Below are positions 25,471 through 39,470 of a stretch of 64,000 nt of DNA, in pieces. Each line of letters opens with the position of its first letter. The stretch's first letter is position 1. The position numbers and the translations under genes are program-made. The notes under the pieces were generated by a model, which saw only the letters and a list, made by a program, of their open reading frames with translations, was not told the origin of the DNA and ran no database searches. Where the stretch lies: assembly GCF_024679095.1 (NCBI RefSeq), contig NC_066513.1, positions 3,805,523 through 3,869,522 on the forward strand, written 5' to 3'. This DNA is from Eriocheir sinensis. Lineage: Eukaryota > Arthropoda > Malacostraca > Decapoda > Varunidae.

Positions 25471-26390
25471 AAACAAAGAAGAAAATGTTAAAATTTGAGA
25501 CGCATCAAGAACCATCACTTGTCGGCAATCTAACTCAAGAATATTACAGAATTTGAACATTGAACCAGTGACTTATCCCCCTGCGGTAATCTTCAAGATT
25601 TCTGTGGCGCTTAGTTGTTTAGAAAATGTCACTTCTCCCAGTATATGGTGTTATGCTCACATAAATGTGTTTTCTGTCTTTTTATCTATCTATGTCCTAT
25701 CTCTATAATAATTCATATATTTAATAATTTATTATTTATGTTATTTTACATCGATTAACTTACATGTCTATTAATTTGTTCATCATATAATTATTTAGTA
25801 TCATTGATGAATAAAATAAAATAAAATCACCCTTCTGCTGCTGCTTGCCGTCGCCCCGAGTAGATGTGATGGATCTGTCAGTGAGAATCGCTGGGAGGAC
25901 GGACTGAGGGCGAGGACTGCTAGACTCAGCAGCAGCAGGGATCCTGAGCAGCAGTTCAAGAAGATTCAACAGAATGGCTGTTATATAATCGATAAATGCG
26001 TGATAAGACAAAATCCTGAATCGTCGAAGACCACCGAGCTAATTTTCGTGGAAGTTTCTTAGACTAAAACGATTCTACTTTGAAAGAATAATCGTTCTTA
26101 TTGTTTCGTAGCCATACATAGCGAAGGCTTTCTTATTAGTGACTGAAGAAGTACTGCCCGGCCTCAGCTGCGTTGCGGACGTGGCTGCCATACGTGTGGG
26201 CATAAGTGATCCTACTGGTCCTATGCGTTAGAGGTGCACGATGCCTATAGTCCTCATGCGTCGGCGGGGAGAAGAAAATTATGATTTTACTAATTTTGAT
26301 GAGCTCAAACCGATCCAAAAAACAATTTAATTGTAACGCACATGATTTATACCAAAAGGTTTGTGATTTATACGTACTTGTGGCTACACA
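25471..26390. other. Bestrophin intron 1, unassigned DNA
   Basis: No gene or known repeat was identified. Confidence 0.5.
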
Positions 26391-26685
26391 CCTCCCTGAT
26401 GTAGTGGTTAGCACGCCTAGCTGCGAGTCCGGGTTTGATCCCGGGTTGGGGTAGTTGGTGCTCACCTCACCCAGCTGTTCATCCTTCCTTTCGAACTGGT
26501 CGACATATGGGTACCTGGGGAAACCTGGGGAAGGTAAACTGTGCTAACTCGGAAGTTGCACTGGCCCTGTGTCCCGGGTTCTCACCCACCACAAGCTCAA
26601 ACACCAATGGTACGGAGATGAACACCGCAGCCACGCGCAGCTAATAGCCCTTATGCTCTCAACTTCATATTATGCCCTTGTGGAT
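26391..26685 (+). mobile_element. tRNA-derived SINE, family S4
   Basis: The head CCTCCCTGATGTAGTGGTTA with box B GGTTTGATCCC is followed by about 220 bp of body. Its 3' end meets the poly-T of the inverted S2 SINE, so the two are joined tail to tail. One copy in the window. Confidence 0.65.
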
Positions 26686-27022
26686 TTTTTTATGTTTTTC
26701 TATATACGTTTCGGCCTATGGCGCTGGTAGGCTTTCTTGGCGGGGCCTGATGGTCGGCCCCAACCCGTTATGGCGCAGGCAAGTGTTTATAGAGGCGCCA
26801 TCTTCCTTCGCTCATCTTGCCCCCCAGAGCTCATCTTTGAGCATTTCTTTAGAGAGAGAATTTAGAGTCCGGGTTGATAGGTAGTCTTCAGGATGGCATA
26901 TAGGGAGTTTTAGGCCACTCGACGGTAACTGAAAAATCCCAGCTGTGCAGGCGGGCATGACTCGAACCCTCGTCCTCCTGGACGCAGCGCCAGCACGCTA
27001 ACCACTCAGCCGCCGCCTCCCC
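26686..27022 (-). mobile_element. tRNA-derived SINE, family S2
   Basis: Minus strand: the head GGCGGCTGAGTGGTTAGCG has box A, a long variable region and box B (GGTTCGAGTC), recalling a Ser/Leu-type tRNA. The body runs to an A-rich end. Confidence 0.78.
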
Positions 27023-27059
27023 TATATATATAACATCAAGAATTAACTTCTTTATCTAA

Positions 27060-27420
27060 CAGAGAGGTACGTCAGAAGTTTCGCTGAGGATGTAGAGAGT
27101 TGTCTAAATGCAAACGACCTCAGACTTGCCGTTCGAGCTCTGAAGAAGCTCCGCTCCAAATCCACATTCCAGATGAGCACTTTCCGAACTGCCGATGGGC
27201 AGAGTTTCAGGTGCGGATGAGTACCGGGCTTATTGGGCCGAGTACTTTAGGCAGCTGTACATCACAGAGCTTCAAAGTGGGCAGCTCCCTCTGGCTGGGT
27301 TGAAGGTGGCGGCTGCTGACCCACCAATAGACCACCCTCAACCCTCGAACCTCTCTTGCGAAGATGAGAGAGCCTGTGAGGAAACTAAAGAGTGGAAATG
27401 CACCTGGGATCCGTATATCA
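27060..27420 (+). mobile_element. Family D LINE, N-terminal RT fragment
   Basis: Frames near 27110-27420 give LRLAVRALKKLRSKS, ADEYRAYWAEYFRQLY and LAGLKVAAADPPID, the linker before RT in endonuclease-RT LINEs. Several frameshifts. Confidence 0.65.
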
Positions 27421-27599
27421 GCGCAAAGGTGCTGAGAACTGGGGGTCTGGTCTGGTCGGGGCAGGAGAGCACCCTTGCCCCACCAAACACACCCATCCCT
27501 TTTCCTGGGGGTCACCAGGGTGGTGCAGATGAGGTACAAGTCATAAGAAGCGATTGTTACTGGGCTGGGCTGGCGACAGACCTAGCCACTGAGTAAGTA

Positions 27600-27840
27600 C
27601 CGATGAGGAGCCTTGAGACAAGTGGTGGGTTGATCAGCGGAAGAGGAATGACAGAGATGCAACAAGTAGTCTGGATTATGTCAATGCCAGCATGTGCGGG
27701 GATAAACCAAGTGGCGCAGGAATTGACAAGACTCACCTTTGAAACTAGTGAACAACACAGAGAAATGTGCAGTGCTGGGCAATTTACGGATGTCAAAGAC
27801 ATATTTGTGCTTCTTGAGTCACTCAAGGAATGGAACCCCT
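27600..27840 (+). pseudogene. T-family protein fragment, N-terminal half (part 1)
   Basis: ETSGGLISGRGMTE, VVWIMSMPACAGI and FETSEQHREM, then WNP, match the N-terminal module of the large uncharacterised proteins (from memory of the family; no search) whose C-terminal half is encoded at 48167-52992. The reading continues at 28430. A fold-back LINE interrupts it. Strand is opposite to the other T copy. Confidence 0.6.
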
Positions 27841-28437
27841 GTGAATCTAACCCCACCTAATATCATTGTCCATGAAGTTATCTAATCTATTTTTGAATGT
27901 GACAATTGTATTGGGACTCACTACATGACTGCTCAGCCTGTTCCACTCATCTACCACTCTGTTAGTCAACCAGTTTTTTGCCTATGTCCCTGTTGAACCT
28001 GAATTTATCCAGTTTAAACTCATTACTACATGTCCTACCCGGTTCTCTTACCAACAGAACCTTATGAATATCCCCCTTATTAAAGCCCTTCATCCGTTTA
28101 TAAATGGATGAAAGGCTTTAATAAGGGAGATATTAATAAGGTTCTGATGATAAGAGAGCCGGGTAGGACACGTAGTAATGGGTTTAAACTGGACAGGTTC
28201 AACAGGGACAGGCAAAAACTGGTTTACTAAGAGAGTGGTAGATGAGTGGAACAGGCTGAGCAGTCATGTGGTGAGTGCAAATACAATTGTCACATTAAAA
28301 AAATAGATTAGATAAATTCATGGACAGTGATATTAGGTGGGGTTAGATTCACAGGATCTTAGGTTCACAGGAGCTGCCTTGTACAGGCCTACCGGCCTCT
28401 TGCAGACTCCTACGTTCTTATGTTCTTATGCAGCATT
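27840..28437. mobile_element. Head-to-head pair of CR1-type LINE 3' ends (fold-back)
   Basis: The right half (28105-28437, plus) encodes NWFTKRVVDEWNRLSSHVV and ends in TTCTTATG repeats, the CR1-like tail. The left half (27840-28090, minus) is its inverted copy without the last 60 bases. The symmetry centre is near 28097 (TTCATCC, then GGATGAA). Either arm alone is a normal truncated 3' end. Confidence 0.82.
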
Positions 28438-28565
28438 GCTGGATGGTGAATGTTGATCGATCAAAACAGGTTGGAAGGGAAATACTGAATGCAATGAAGG
28501 GAGAACCTGTGCAAGACTACACATTTCGTTGGAAGGATGAGGCCCTAACTCTGGCACGCCAACAA
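28430..28565 (+). pseudogene. T-family protein fragment (part 2)
   Basis: VNVDRSKQVGREILNAMKG and TFRWKDEALTLA continue the module begun at 27600. Cut off by poly-T of a J1 insertion. Confidence 0.55.
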
Positions 28566-29400
28566 TCTATGACCTTTTTTTTTTACAGTGAAGGAAACAG
28601 CTCAAGGAAAAAAAAAAGAAAACAATAATAAAAAAAAAAGCCCGCAAATCGCTGCTCCTTTAAAAGAGTCAAGAGGAATAGCCGAAAGAGAGGTCAATTT
28701 AGGGAGGAAAGGTGTCCTGATACGCTCCTCTTGAAAGAGTTCAAGTCGTAGGCAGGAGGAAATACAGATTAAGGAAGATTGTTCCAGAGTTTACCAGAGT
28801 GAGGGATGGGAGTGAAGATGCTGGTTAACTCTTGTATAAGGGAAATGGGCAGTATAGGGATGAACTTGAGTAGAAAGTCGGGTGCAGCGGGGCCGCGGGA
28901 GGGGGGGAGGCATGCACTTAGCAAGCTCAGAAGAGCAGTCAGCATGAAAATATCAATAGAAGATAGAAAGAAGTTTAACATGTCGGCGGAACTTAAGAGG
29001 TAGAAGATTGTCAGTATGAGGAGAGGAGTTGATGAGACGAAGAGAAATTGAGATTTTGAAGCATTGAAAGATACCAGGTTCCTTCTGCCCCAATCAGAAA
29101 TGATAGCAATGTCTGGGGTTGTAATTCCTGTCGAGACGGTCTTCTGTTGAAAGAAGTTGAATAATGTAGAGTCATCGGCGTACGAGTGGAGAGGACAGTT
29201 CGTTTTGGAAAGATCATTGATGAATAACAAGAAGAGAGTGGGAGATAGGACAGAACCCTGCGGAACACCACTGTTGATAGGTTTAGGGGAAGAACAGTGA
29301 CCGTCTACCACAGCAGAGATAGATCGGCCGGAAAGGAAACTGGAGATAAAGGTACAGAGAGAAGAAAACGCCGCGTGACCCCCGGCTGCTCTTCTAAAGA
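28566..29400 (-). mobile_element. J1 jockey-like LINE, 3' fragment
   Basis: Minus strand: GRSISAVVDGHCSS, NSGVPQGSVLSPTLF, SYADDSTLF (the YADD active site) and then the J1 tail. Poly-T at 28568-28580 is the A tail. An internal deletion follows the SNWG-like region. Confidence 0.9.
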
Positions 29401-29404
29401 CTAT

Positions 29405-29640
29405 CAATGTTTGCGATTGACAAACGTGAAGATCCGAAGCCTGTGTTTGCGTATGAACTATGCAGTTATCCTTCAGTTAACCAGCATATTTATTCCTTCA
29501 TCCCTTTCGCTGGTAAATTCTGGAGCAACCTTGCTTCGTCTGTATATCCTCCTGCCTACGACTTGAACTCTATCAAGAAGGGAGCATCAGGGAGCATGCA
29601 AAATTGACCTCACTTCTTAGCGGGATTATTTTGCCCTTCA
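29405..29640 (+). mobile_element. J1 LINE 3' fragment, plus orientation
   Basis: NQHIYSFIPFAGKFW and SVYPPAYDLNSIKK resemble the last J1 RT residues. Meets the inverted J1 fragment at 29400. Confidence 0.75.
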
Positions 29641-29825
29641 GCTACTTCCGTCACTGTAATAATAAAATTCATGCTACCCTGCCACCCTATAAAAGTACGC
29701 TTAATCAGGATTGAAGATTCACAATACTTGCGTAATTTTGGGGAGAAACTTTTTAACCTTAACGATACATACAAGAACATTAATGATGCACAATCCAAGG
29801 AAGAGCTATCTGAGGGGTGAAGCAT

Positions 29826-29869
29826 ACACACACACACACACACACACATACACACACACTCAATCACTT

Positions 29870-29934
<65 letters not shown>
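29826..29934. repeat. (AC)n and (TC)n microsatellites
   Basis: AC to 29860, TC from 29871 to 29934. Confidence 0.95.
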
Positions 29935-29938
<4 letters not shown>

Positions 29939-30228
29939 CACACATCAAGTGCGACAAAAGACCGGCGGAGTTAGAAAGCGTATAGCGGATTTCATGTTTG
30001 CCTTCACAACTTTTTGACTGCATTTTAATATATTTTCAGAGTCAGTGTTTCCGCGAGTCAATTCCTGCCACCAATGAGCGCTGCTAGGTATCTATTGTGT
30101 CAAGGAGTGGATGATGTTTTCCACTTGCAATTTTTGTCAAGTCATTATTTTGTTAACTTTACAAATACCCGTGAAGGGGCAAGTGGTGCAGGGTCATATT
30201 CTTAATCATCTCGGCGCCCCAGTACACA

Positions 30229-30270
<42 letters not shown>

Positions 30271-31173
30271 TTTATTAGATATCATCAGCCATTAGGTTGA
30301 AACTTTACAAATCATAACTCTTCCAGCTAATTCTAAAACAAACAAAAGGAGTTCGGGGCTGGTGAGGGAGGGTGATGGGGCCACTCGAGGCTTACGCCTC
30401 TCAATAACACTAAAGCTATTGGTAACCTCTGCCAATCCTGCCAACTCCATCTCATTCCTTCCAGTTCTTACTTCAGCTATTTCAGCTTCTTAAACATATT
30501 TTTCTTTCGTCAGTTTACTTCCTCCGCTCTTAGCTGCCTCTCCTCCACCTGCTGCCTCCATCATGAGGTGGTTTCCCATTTGCCTTCTTTACATCTCCTT
30601 TGACTCATTCATCAGCTGCGATAATTTGTTTTGCGGGTTCCCTGTTTGTGGCTCCGACAAAACACGCATAATTGTGCGAGAATCAATCTGTTTAACAATG
30701 AATAGTGTCTGCTTATCTGAAGAAAACATAAACACTTTTATCCGTGACGGTGCACTTCATTATAGTCTACCTCTGACGTGCTCACACAGTTTCAGCTTTC
30801 GCCGGGATCGTCATTTCATGAAAAAAATCTATAGATAAAGCTATTCTTTTTATTTGAATATCTATACTAATCTATCTGAATGAGACTATTTCTTTTCATT
30901 TGCCATTTTATTCACAGGATAAAAAGAAGAAAAACACGCTTGAAGCCCGCAAGCCTCCGTTAAGGTTGAGAACGAAGATTTTACGAAAAATGGGAAGATA
31001 ATTATTGCATAATCCTGCCAACAGACAGAGCAGAAAAAAAAACATACAAGCAAACAGACAAAAAACAATAAAAACTGAAGGAGTGAATGATGGCCGCCAT
31101 CACTGAGTCTGTCAGTTCTTAGTGCCATGACATCGAAGGGGACAGCCGTGATGGCGGGGGAAGCTCAACCCAC
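29935..31173. other. Bestrophin intron 1, 5' end
   Basis: Contains an AAT tract (30228-30270). No coding homology; the ORF at 30563-30838 has no recognisable domain. Confidence 0.5.
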
Positions 31174-31241
31174 CTGAACAAAATGCGAAGGAAGGAGCCG
31201 AAACGATAGTCTGACACGAGGTGGGCATAACGGACCGTCAT
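31174..31241 (-). CDS. BEST: Bestrophin, first coding exon 1a
   Basis: Minus strand: ATG at 31241 opens MTVRYAHLVSDYRFGSF then LRILF and two bases of an Arg codon, then donor GTGGGTTG. It aligns residue for residue with human BEST1 MTITYTSQVANARLGSF up to the Arg-Trp junction (W24) in exon 2. The bases before ATG (CCAAGAGG) are a modest translation context. The upstream 5' UTR and promoter cannot be fixed. Intron 1 is about 16.2 kb to exon 2. Confidence 0.93.
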
Positions 31242-31554
31242 CCTCTTGGCAACGGGCGGCGGTGACAAGGAAGCGCTGAGCGAGGCCCTCACTCTCTACG
31301 GCAGCTCACATTTTTCCTCTGCACTGACTTTTCAACATGGGAAACGTCTCTTGCGTTCACTGTACACCCTCGCACGGGCCATGGGGCAACATATTCACTT
31401 CATAACATTCCTTAAATCTTACCCTGCAATGGATTCTACAGTCATCTTTATGTATCCGTGTAGATAATTAAAACAACAATCGTAAGCACTCTGCTGCATG
31501 AACGAAGACACACTATGGGCTGCAGCTACTCTTAGTGATAACATGCGGCTCTCT

Positions 31555-31555
<1 letters not shown>
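31242..31555. other. Region upstream of bestrophin exon 1a
   Basis: Probably 5' UTR and promoter of the minus-strand gene. No convincing TATA box or initiator was found. Confidence 0.4.
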
Positions 31556-32170
<615 letters not shown>

Positions 32171-32470
32171 CTTTACCAACGAAAACGCCAACTAAAATGA
32201 TGGTAACAACAGTTATCATGTTTGTTTGTTTCAAATGTGCTACTCTGTTCCTTCCGTCTGCAGGGCAACAGGTGATGGGAGGGTCACACTAATTAGTCAC
32301 GCCATTAACCCCTTCCCCCCTTCCCCCCCCCCGTCCCCCCCCCCCCACCTCTCCAACGTGGAAGTGCTCTGTCTATCAGTTTCCGCCTTCCTCTTGCAGG
32401 CCAGCCAACCAAAGCCGACTGATGCCAAGACCGGGATATTTTTAAAGTGTGCAGGGGCCCAAAGGTGACT

Positions 32471-32503
<33 letters not shown>

Positions 32504-32987
32504 GTAATATCGGCTTTGACATCGACATGAGCCTCCTGAATATCGTTAACCATTTATTAACATGACAGATTACTGTTGATTTTCAAGTGACTCCTTCACA
32601 TATGTAACCTGATCTTGCCCTTTACACACCAGTCTGGTGGCGCTGGCTTGCCTGACTCGACGCAGTCTTCCATATGCCAACCATTTGGTATTATATAATG
32701 TCATATGATATTTGTGTAATTGTGTCACTCTTTAGTATCAACGGCACATATGCAGCCACATTGGCAACGGAATGCTGTCGCGGCCAGTCCAACGAACTTG
32801 ATTTTCACCGTTCGTTTGCAATGGCCCACCCTCAGTTTTTCTCTTTTTTTATCTATCCTCTTTTTCTTTGACACTGAAACGAAGCTCAACGAAACCGCAA
32901 TGAATCATTCATGTATTTGGGCGGCACTGTGTTCCTTGAGTTAATTTTGGGCCATCCTGCCCAGTACCAGAGCTGCCTTTACACCAG

Positions 32988-32988
<1 letters not shown>
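32171..32988. other. Unassigned intergenic DNA
   Basis: Poly-C near 32320-32346 and GT at 32475-32502. Nothing else identified. Confidence 0.5.

Positions 32989-33078
<90 letters not shown>
32989..33078. repeat. (TA)n tract
   Basis: About 90 bp of TA. Confidence 0.97.
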
Positions 33079-33080
<2 letters not shown>

Positions 33081-34360
33081 GGCCCGTTATTTTGGCAGAT
33101 TTTTTAGGGTGGCTAGAGAACAGGAGGGGGGGGGAAGCAAAGCCAGCATGCTCAGGTGGGGTAATTTTTTTTTTTAAGTACTTTTAGGGCATTTTGAGGC
33201 CGATATAGAAAACAGTTGGGGGCTATAGCCCCCTACCCCCTTCAGAAATTAAGGTCCTGTATATTTTTATATAATTATATGGTATGTTCACAAATGGCAG
33301 CTGAGAGAAAACTACAATACAGCTGTCAAAAATGCCATATACTGCAAACATGTATCAGTATGATGTGTACTTTTCCTGTGTATTGTATGTACTCTTCTGT
33401 GTCTCTTCTGCCGCTGGCTGTGTCCGGACAGCGCCGGGTCTGCCTGAAATTCTACGGAATCACAAAACCTCAACACAAAAGGCTGCGCCTGCAACCTGTA
33501 GTGAGCATTACACTTACTGCCGGTCCAAGCTGCTGGTAATGTATTCGAGTACAAATAATATGATTGTGTTATGAGGTACCGATTTTCAGCTTGGCAAATT
33601 AAGTTCATATTAGATTTTGGTGTTTAACATTTTGTTAGCATATATTCTTTTACGTTTGTCTTCTTTATTTTTCAATCCGTTAGTGAGAATAAAACCCACT
33701 TTCGCAGACGAAAAATATACTGTTGCACCGTGCAGCATAGTGCAACAGTATATTTTTTATCAAACAATTTCGGTGGGCACTCACTATCTTCAGTAGTGCG
33801 TGCCTCTTACCAGTGAAGGTGGCGGCCGTGTCCACCGAAACTGTTTCGTAAAAAAATATACATGTTTCGTTTGCACGTGTGGGTTTCATGCTCATCAAGA
33901 GGATCACGTCCATGTGAAAATCCCAGTCCGTCCGTTGGTGTTTATCGAAGAGTTTCCCTAAATTTCGCCTCCCTTTTTGCTCCTTAGTTTAAACATGTTC
34001 TTAGAGCTTTTTTACATTTTCTTCTATTTCATTTCACGTTTACTTGTACCAAATAGTTCACGTCTTTTCACATGCAAATGATAACTTCCGACTGGTAGCC
34101 TCTGCCTCAATGTACTGTCACTTTCCCAAAGGGGCGTGTTTCTCATTCACACCATATATCAGGCTACATTTTCCACTGTGGTCATGCAGTGAAGCGCGGG
34201 CCACAGGGCTTCCTCTCGCACTCCACACACACGGGCACACCGGACACCTCGGAGGTGTGGCGGGTACGTATTGGACGGCGTCTAGCTCCTGACTGCTCGC
34301 CAATGTAGTCACCCACGAAGACACTAAATATAAGTGCTGTTTAAAAGCCTCCTATCCGTG
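33079..34360. other. Unassigned intergenic DNA with nested hairpins
   Basis: At 33711-33760 AAAATATACTGTTGCAC and its exact inverse are separated by 11 bases. A second, imperfect hairpin (TTTCGGTGG and CCACCGAAA) follows to about 33850. No coding homology. Confidence 0.55.
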
Positions 34361-34373
34361 TGCGCGCGCGCGC

Positions 34374-34438
<65 letters not shown>
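34361..34438. repeat. (GC)n/(TG)n tract
   Basis: GCGCGC, then about 65 bp of TG. Confidence 0.96.
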
Positions 34439-34439
<1 letters not shown>

Positions 34440-34744
34440 CTTTATTTTTTCAAAGCTTAAGTCATTCTCGAATTTCATCACACGATGCCCCGTAATTCCT
34501 TGATTTCACGCAGTAGCTATTGTTTTGAGCCACACGATTACATTTGGTGCAGCGTTTCAGCCATTACAATATCAAAGTTGGATAACGGAGTTTACTTGAA
34601 TCTTAATGATCTCTCTTTGTAGGGTTTCATATTCTATCGTCTTAAAAACATATTCCCACAAGTCAAATAATGATTTATACCCATTTGTCTTTGACACTTA
34701 GGCAATTGTATCGCAGAATCACGCCACCTCTTTTCCTTCTTTCC

Positions 34745-35110
34745 TTCTTGTGTTGCCAGATTTAGTGTTTGTAGTCTTCACTTTAATTCTTGGGCTCCGC
34801 TGCACTCGACTTTCTAATCTAGTTCATTCTTATGCTATCCAAATTATTAATGCAATATGTAACCAGTATCTGCAATATTTTGTCCGATTTCCTGGTAAAC
34901 TCTGGAACAGCCTTCCTTCGTTTGTCATTTCTCCTGCCTAGGACGTGGACGTCTTCAGAAAGGGAGTATGCAAGACACCTTTCCATACATTTATAAATTT
35001 TCTATTTGGATTTTCTTCTATCTTTTGCTAGTGGGGAGCAGTGTTGTTGCGGTCTTTTTTTTTTTATTTGTATCCTTGAGCTGCCTCCTGTATTGAGAAA
35101 AAAAAAAAGA
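34745..35110 (+). mobile_element. J1-related LINE, old 3' fragment
   Basis: Degraded C-terminal tail (RCTRLSN, then [11 protein letters not shown]) and 3' UTR with GAGCTGCCTCCTGT and poly-A. More diverged than the other J1 copies. Confidence 0.75.
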
Positions 35111-35327
35111 AATAGAATCCGTCTTGTAGCTGCCCATTGTATTTTTTTCATATTTTCTATGTTTCTTTAGATGTGGATTCCATACAACAGCTGCACGTGC
35201 TAGTCACTTCTTTTCAACGATGTAATAATTTTTCGTACCATCTGAATGCATACACAGCTACTCGTGTCAGCTTAAAGTGATTGCATACTCCGTTATCTCC
35301 CATGAACATGACCTGGTGTCTGCTTAT

Positions 35328-38300
35328 TTTTTTTTTTCACAGCAAAGGGGACAGTTCAAGGGCGTAAAAAAAAGGAAAACAATATTATAGAAAAAAGCCC
35401 GCTATTTCCTGCTCCTGAATAGAGTACAGAGGAGTGGCCAAAAAGAGAGGCCAATTTCGGGAGGAGAGGTGTCCTGGTACCCTCCTCTTGAAAGAGTTCA
35501 AGTCGTAGGGCAGGAGGAAATGCAGATGAAGGAAAATTGTTCCAGAGTTTATCAGCGTAAGGGATGAAAGAGTGAAGATGTTGGTTATCTCTTGCATATG
35601 GGGTTTGGACAGTATAGGGATGAGCATGAGTAGAAAGTCGTGTGCAGCGGGGCCGCGGGAGGGGGGGGGGGAGGCATGCAGTTAGCAAGTTCAGAAGAGC
35701 AGTCAGCGTGAAAATATCGATAGAAGATAGAAAGAGAGGCAACATGGCGGCGGAATTTAGGAGGTAGAAGAGTATCAGTAGGAGGAGGAGAGCTGATGAG
35801 ACGAAGAGCCTTAGACTCCACTCTGTCCAGAAGAGCTGTGTGAGTGGAGCCCCCCCACACGTGAGATGCATACTCCATATGAGGGCGGACAAGGCACCTG
35901 GATATGGATAGCAACTGTGCGGGGGAAAAGAACTGGCGGAGACGATACAGAACGCCCAACCTCGAGGAAGCTGATTTAGTGAGAGAGGATGTGTAAAGTT
36001 TCCAGTTAAGATTTTGAGTTAAGGATAGACCGAGGATATTTAATGTTGAAGAGGGTGACAGCTGAGTGTTGTTGAAGAATAGGGGATAGATGTTTGGAAG
36101 ATTGTGTCGAGTTGATAGGTGAAGAAATTGAGTTTTTGAGGCACTGAACGACACAAGGTTCCTTCTATCCCAATCGGAAATGATAGCAAGGTCTGAGGTT
36201 AAGCGTTCTGCAGCCTCCAGTCTGGAGTCATGTACTTCCTGTTGGGATGGTCTTCTATTGAAAGAAGTTGAATAATGCAGAGTGGAGTCGTCGGCGTATG
36301 AGAGGACAAGACAGTTTGTTATGGAAAGAAGATCATTGATGAATAACAGGAAGAGAGTGGGTGATAGGACAGAGCCCTGTGGAACATCACTGTTGATAGG
36401 TTTAGGGGAAGAACAGTGACCGTCTACCACCGCAGAGATAGAACGGCCGGAGAGGAAACTGGAGATAAAGGAATAGAGAGAAGGATAGATTCCGAAAGAG
36501 GGCAGTTTAGAAAGTAAAGACTTGTGCCAGACTCTATCGAGGGCTTTCGATATGTCTAGCGCAACAGAGAAAGTTTCACCGAAACGGCTAAGAGAGGATG
36601 ACCAAGAGTCAGTTAAGAGAGCAAGAAGATCGCCAGTAGAACGCCCCTTGAGGAACCCATACTGGCGATCAGATAGAATGCTAGAAGTGGAAAGGTGCTT
36701 TTGAATCTTCCGGTTAAGGATTGATTCAAAAGCTTTAGATAGACAGGAAAGTAAAGCTATAGGGCGGTAGTTTGAGGGATTGGAACGGTCACCTTCTTAG
36801 GCAGAGGCTGTACGAAGGCGTACTTCCCGCAGGAAGGAAAGGTAGATGTTGAGAGGCAGAGACAAAAGAGTTTGACCAGGCAGGGTGTCAGCACGGAAGC
36901 ACAGTTTTTAAGGAAAATAGGAGGCACTCCATCAGGTCCATAAGCCTTCTGAGAGTTGAGGCCAGAGAGGGCATAGAAAACATCATTATGATGAATCTTA
37001 ATAACAGGCATAAAGAAGTCAGAGGGGGGATGAGTAGGAGGAATATGCCCAGAATCGTCCAGGGTGGAATTCTTACAGAAAGTTTGAGCGAAGAGTTCAG
37101 CCTTAGAGATAGATGAGACGGTAGTGCCGCCGTCAAGGTTAAGGAGAGGAGGGAAAGAGGAAGAAGTGAAATTGGAGGAGATATTTTTGGCTAGATGCCA
37201 GAAGTCTCTCTAAGAATTAGAGAAAGCAAAGTGTTGACATTTTCTATGGATGAAGGAGTTTTTGGTAAGTCGGAGAATAGATTTGGCACGATTCCGGGCG
37301 GATATGTACAGATCATGGTTAGTGGGAGTTCGAAGGTTCTGGTACCTTTTGTGAGCTGCCTCTCTATCTTTGATAGCACGAGAGTACGTGGAATGTATGC
37401 CTCCATTCCAGAGACAATCACCTCTGTGATGGGCTGAGCACACACAGAGGGATCTCTCTCCTGGAAGCAGTAATCATTCCACGGGAAATCGGAAAAGTAC
37501 ATCCTCAGGTCGTCCCATCGAGCTGAAGCAAAATGCCAGAAGCATCGCCTCTTCGGTGGGTTCAGAGGATGTACAGGAGCGATAGGACAGGATACAGAAA
37601 TAAAGTTGTGATCGGAGGAGCCCAACGGAGAGAACATTTTCACAGAGTAAGTAGAAGGGTTAGAGGTAAGGAATAGGTCTAGTATGTTGAGTCTGTCTCC
37701 AATACGGTCGGGAATACGTGTTGGGTGCTGAACCAACTGCTCTAGGTCGTTGAGGAGAGCAAAGTTATAGGCTTGTTCACCAGGCTGGTCAGTGAAAGAG
37801 GATGAAAGCCAAAGCTGGTGGTGAACATTGAAATCTCCCAAGATGAAGATTTCAGCAAAGTGAGAGTGGGTCAAGATGTGCTCCACTTTAAAGTTCAAAT
37901 AGTCAAAGAATTTTACATAGTTAGTAGAGTTAGGTGAGAGATAAACAGCACAGATGTATTTAGTAATAGAATGACAATGAAGTCTTAGCCAGATGATGGA
38001 AAATTCAGAAGAGTCAAGGTCGTGGGCACGAGAGCAAGTGATGTCGTTGCGCACGTAGACGCAACATCCAGCTTTGGATTGAAATTTAGGATAGAGATAG
38101 TAGGAGCGAACAGAGTAGATATTGCTGTCAGTAGCCTCAGAAACCTGTGTTTCGGTGAGGAAGAGAAGGTGAGGTTTAGAGGAGGAGAGATGGTGTTCCA
38201 CAGAATGAAAATTAGAACGAAGACCGCGAATGTTGCAGAAATTGAGAAGAAAGAGGTTCGAGGAGTTATCAAGACACCTCTCAAGTCGGCAGCCAGATGG

Positions 38301-38390
38301 GGAGTCCTCCCTGGGGGAATTTGTGGCCCCCCGCCCCCCAGGCGGGGACTCCGAGGCTTGGTTGTTGAACGCCATTTTGAATTTTGAATT
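35328..38390 (-). mobile_element. J1 jockey-like non-LTR retrotransposon, near full length
   Basis: Minus strand, about 3.06 kb, from a 5' end near 38390 to an A tail at 35328. ORF parts: APE-type endonuclease and linker at 37191-38375, RT N-terminus at 36757-37136 with frameshifts, RT core with SYADDSTLH at 35585-36430, and the C-terminal tail. An AP endonuclease followed by an RT fits the jockey/CR1 superfamily. At least four frame disruptions make it inactive. The missing first few residues of the RT frame can be compared with the intact ORF at 49654. Confidence 0.92.
37191..38375 (-). pseudogene. J1 AP-endonuclease domain ORF (394 codons)
   Basis: [14 protein letters not shown] (endonuclease start), [10 protein letters not shown] (catalytic Glu), [10 protein letters not shown] (GDFN motif) and SSDHNFISV (SDH motif) mark an apurinic-endonuclease fold that nicks target DNA during LINE insertion. 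The linker region with [17 protein letters not shown] continues toward RT but shifts frame near 37400-37440. Confidence 0.9.
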
Positions 38391-38431
38391 TTGGGAAAAG
38401 GTGTGTGTGTTGTGTGAATGTAGTGTGGTGT

Positions 38432-39464
<1,033 letters not shown>

Positions 39465-39470
<6 letters not shown>

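Noticed and set aside
30563..30838. Possible small gene in bestrophin intron 1
   Set aside because: The 91-codon ORF has no recognisable motif, no splice signals and no favourable context.
32391..32470. Acceptor-like CTCTTGCAG with following open stretch
   Set aside because: No homology and no matching donor or partner exon; pyrimidine-rich runs are common here.
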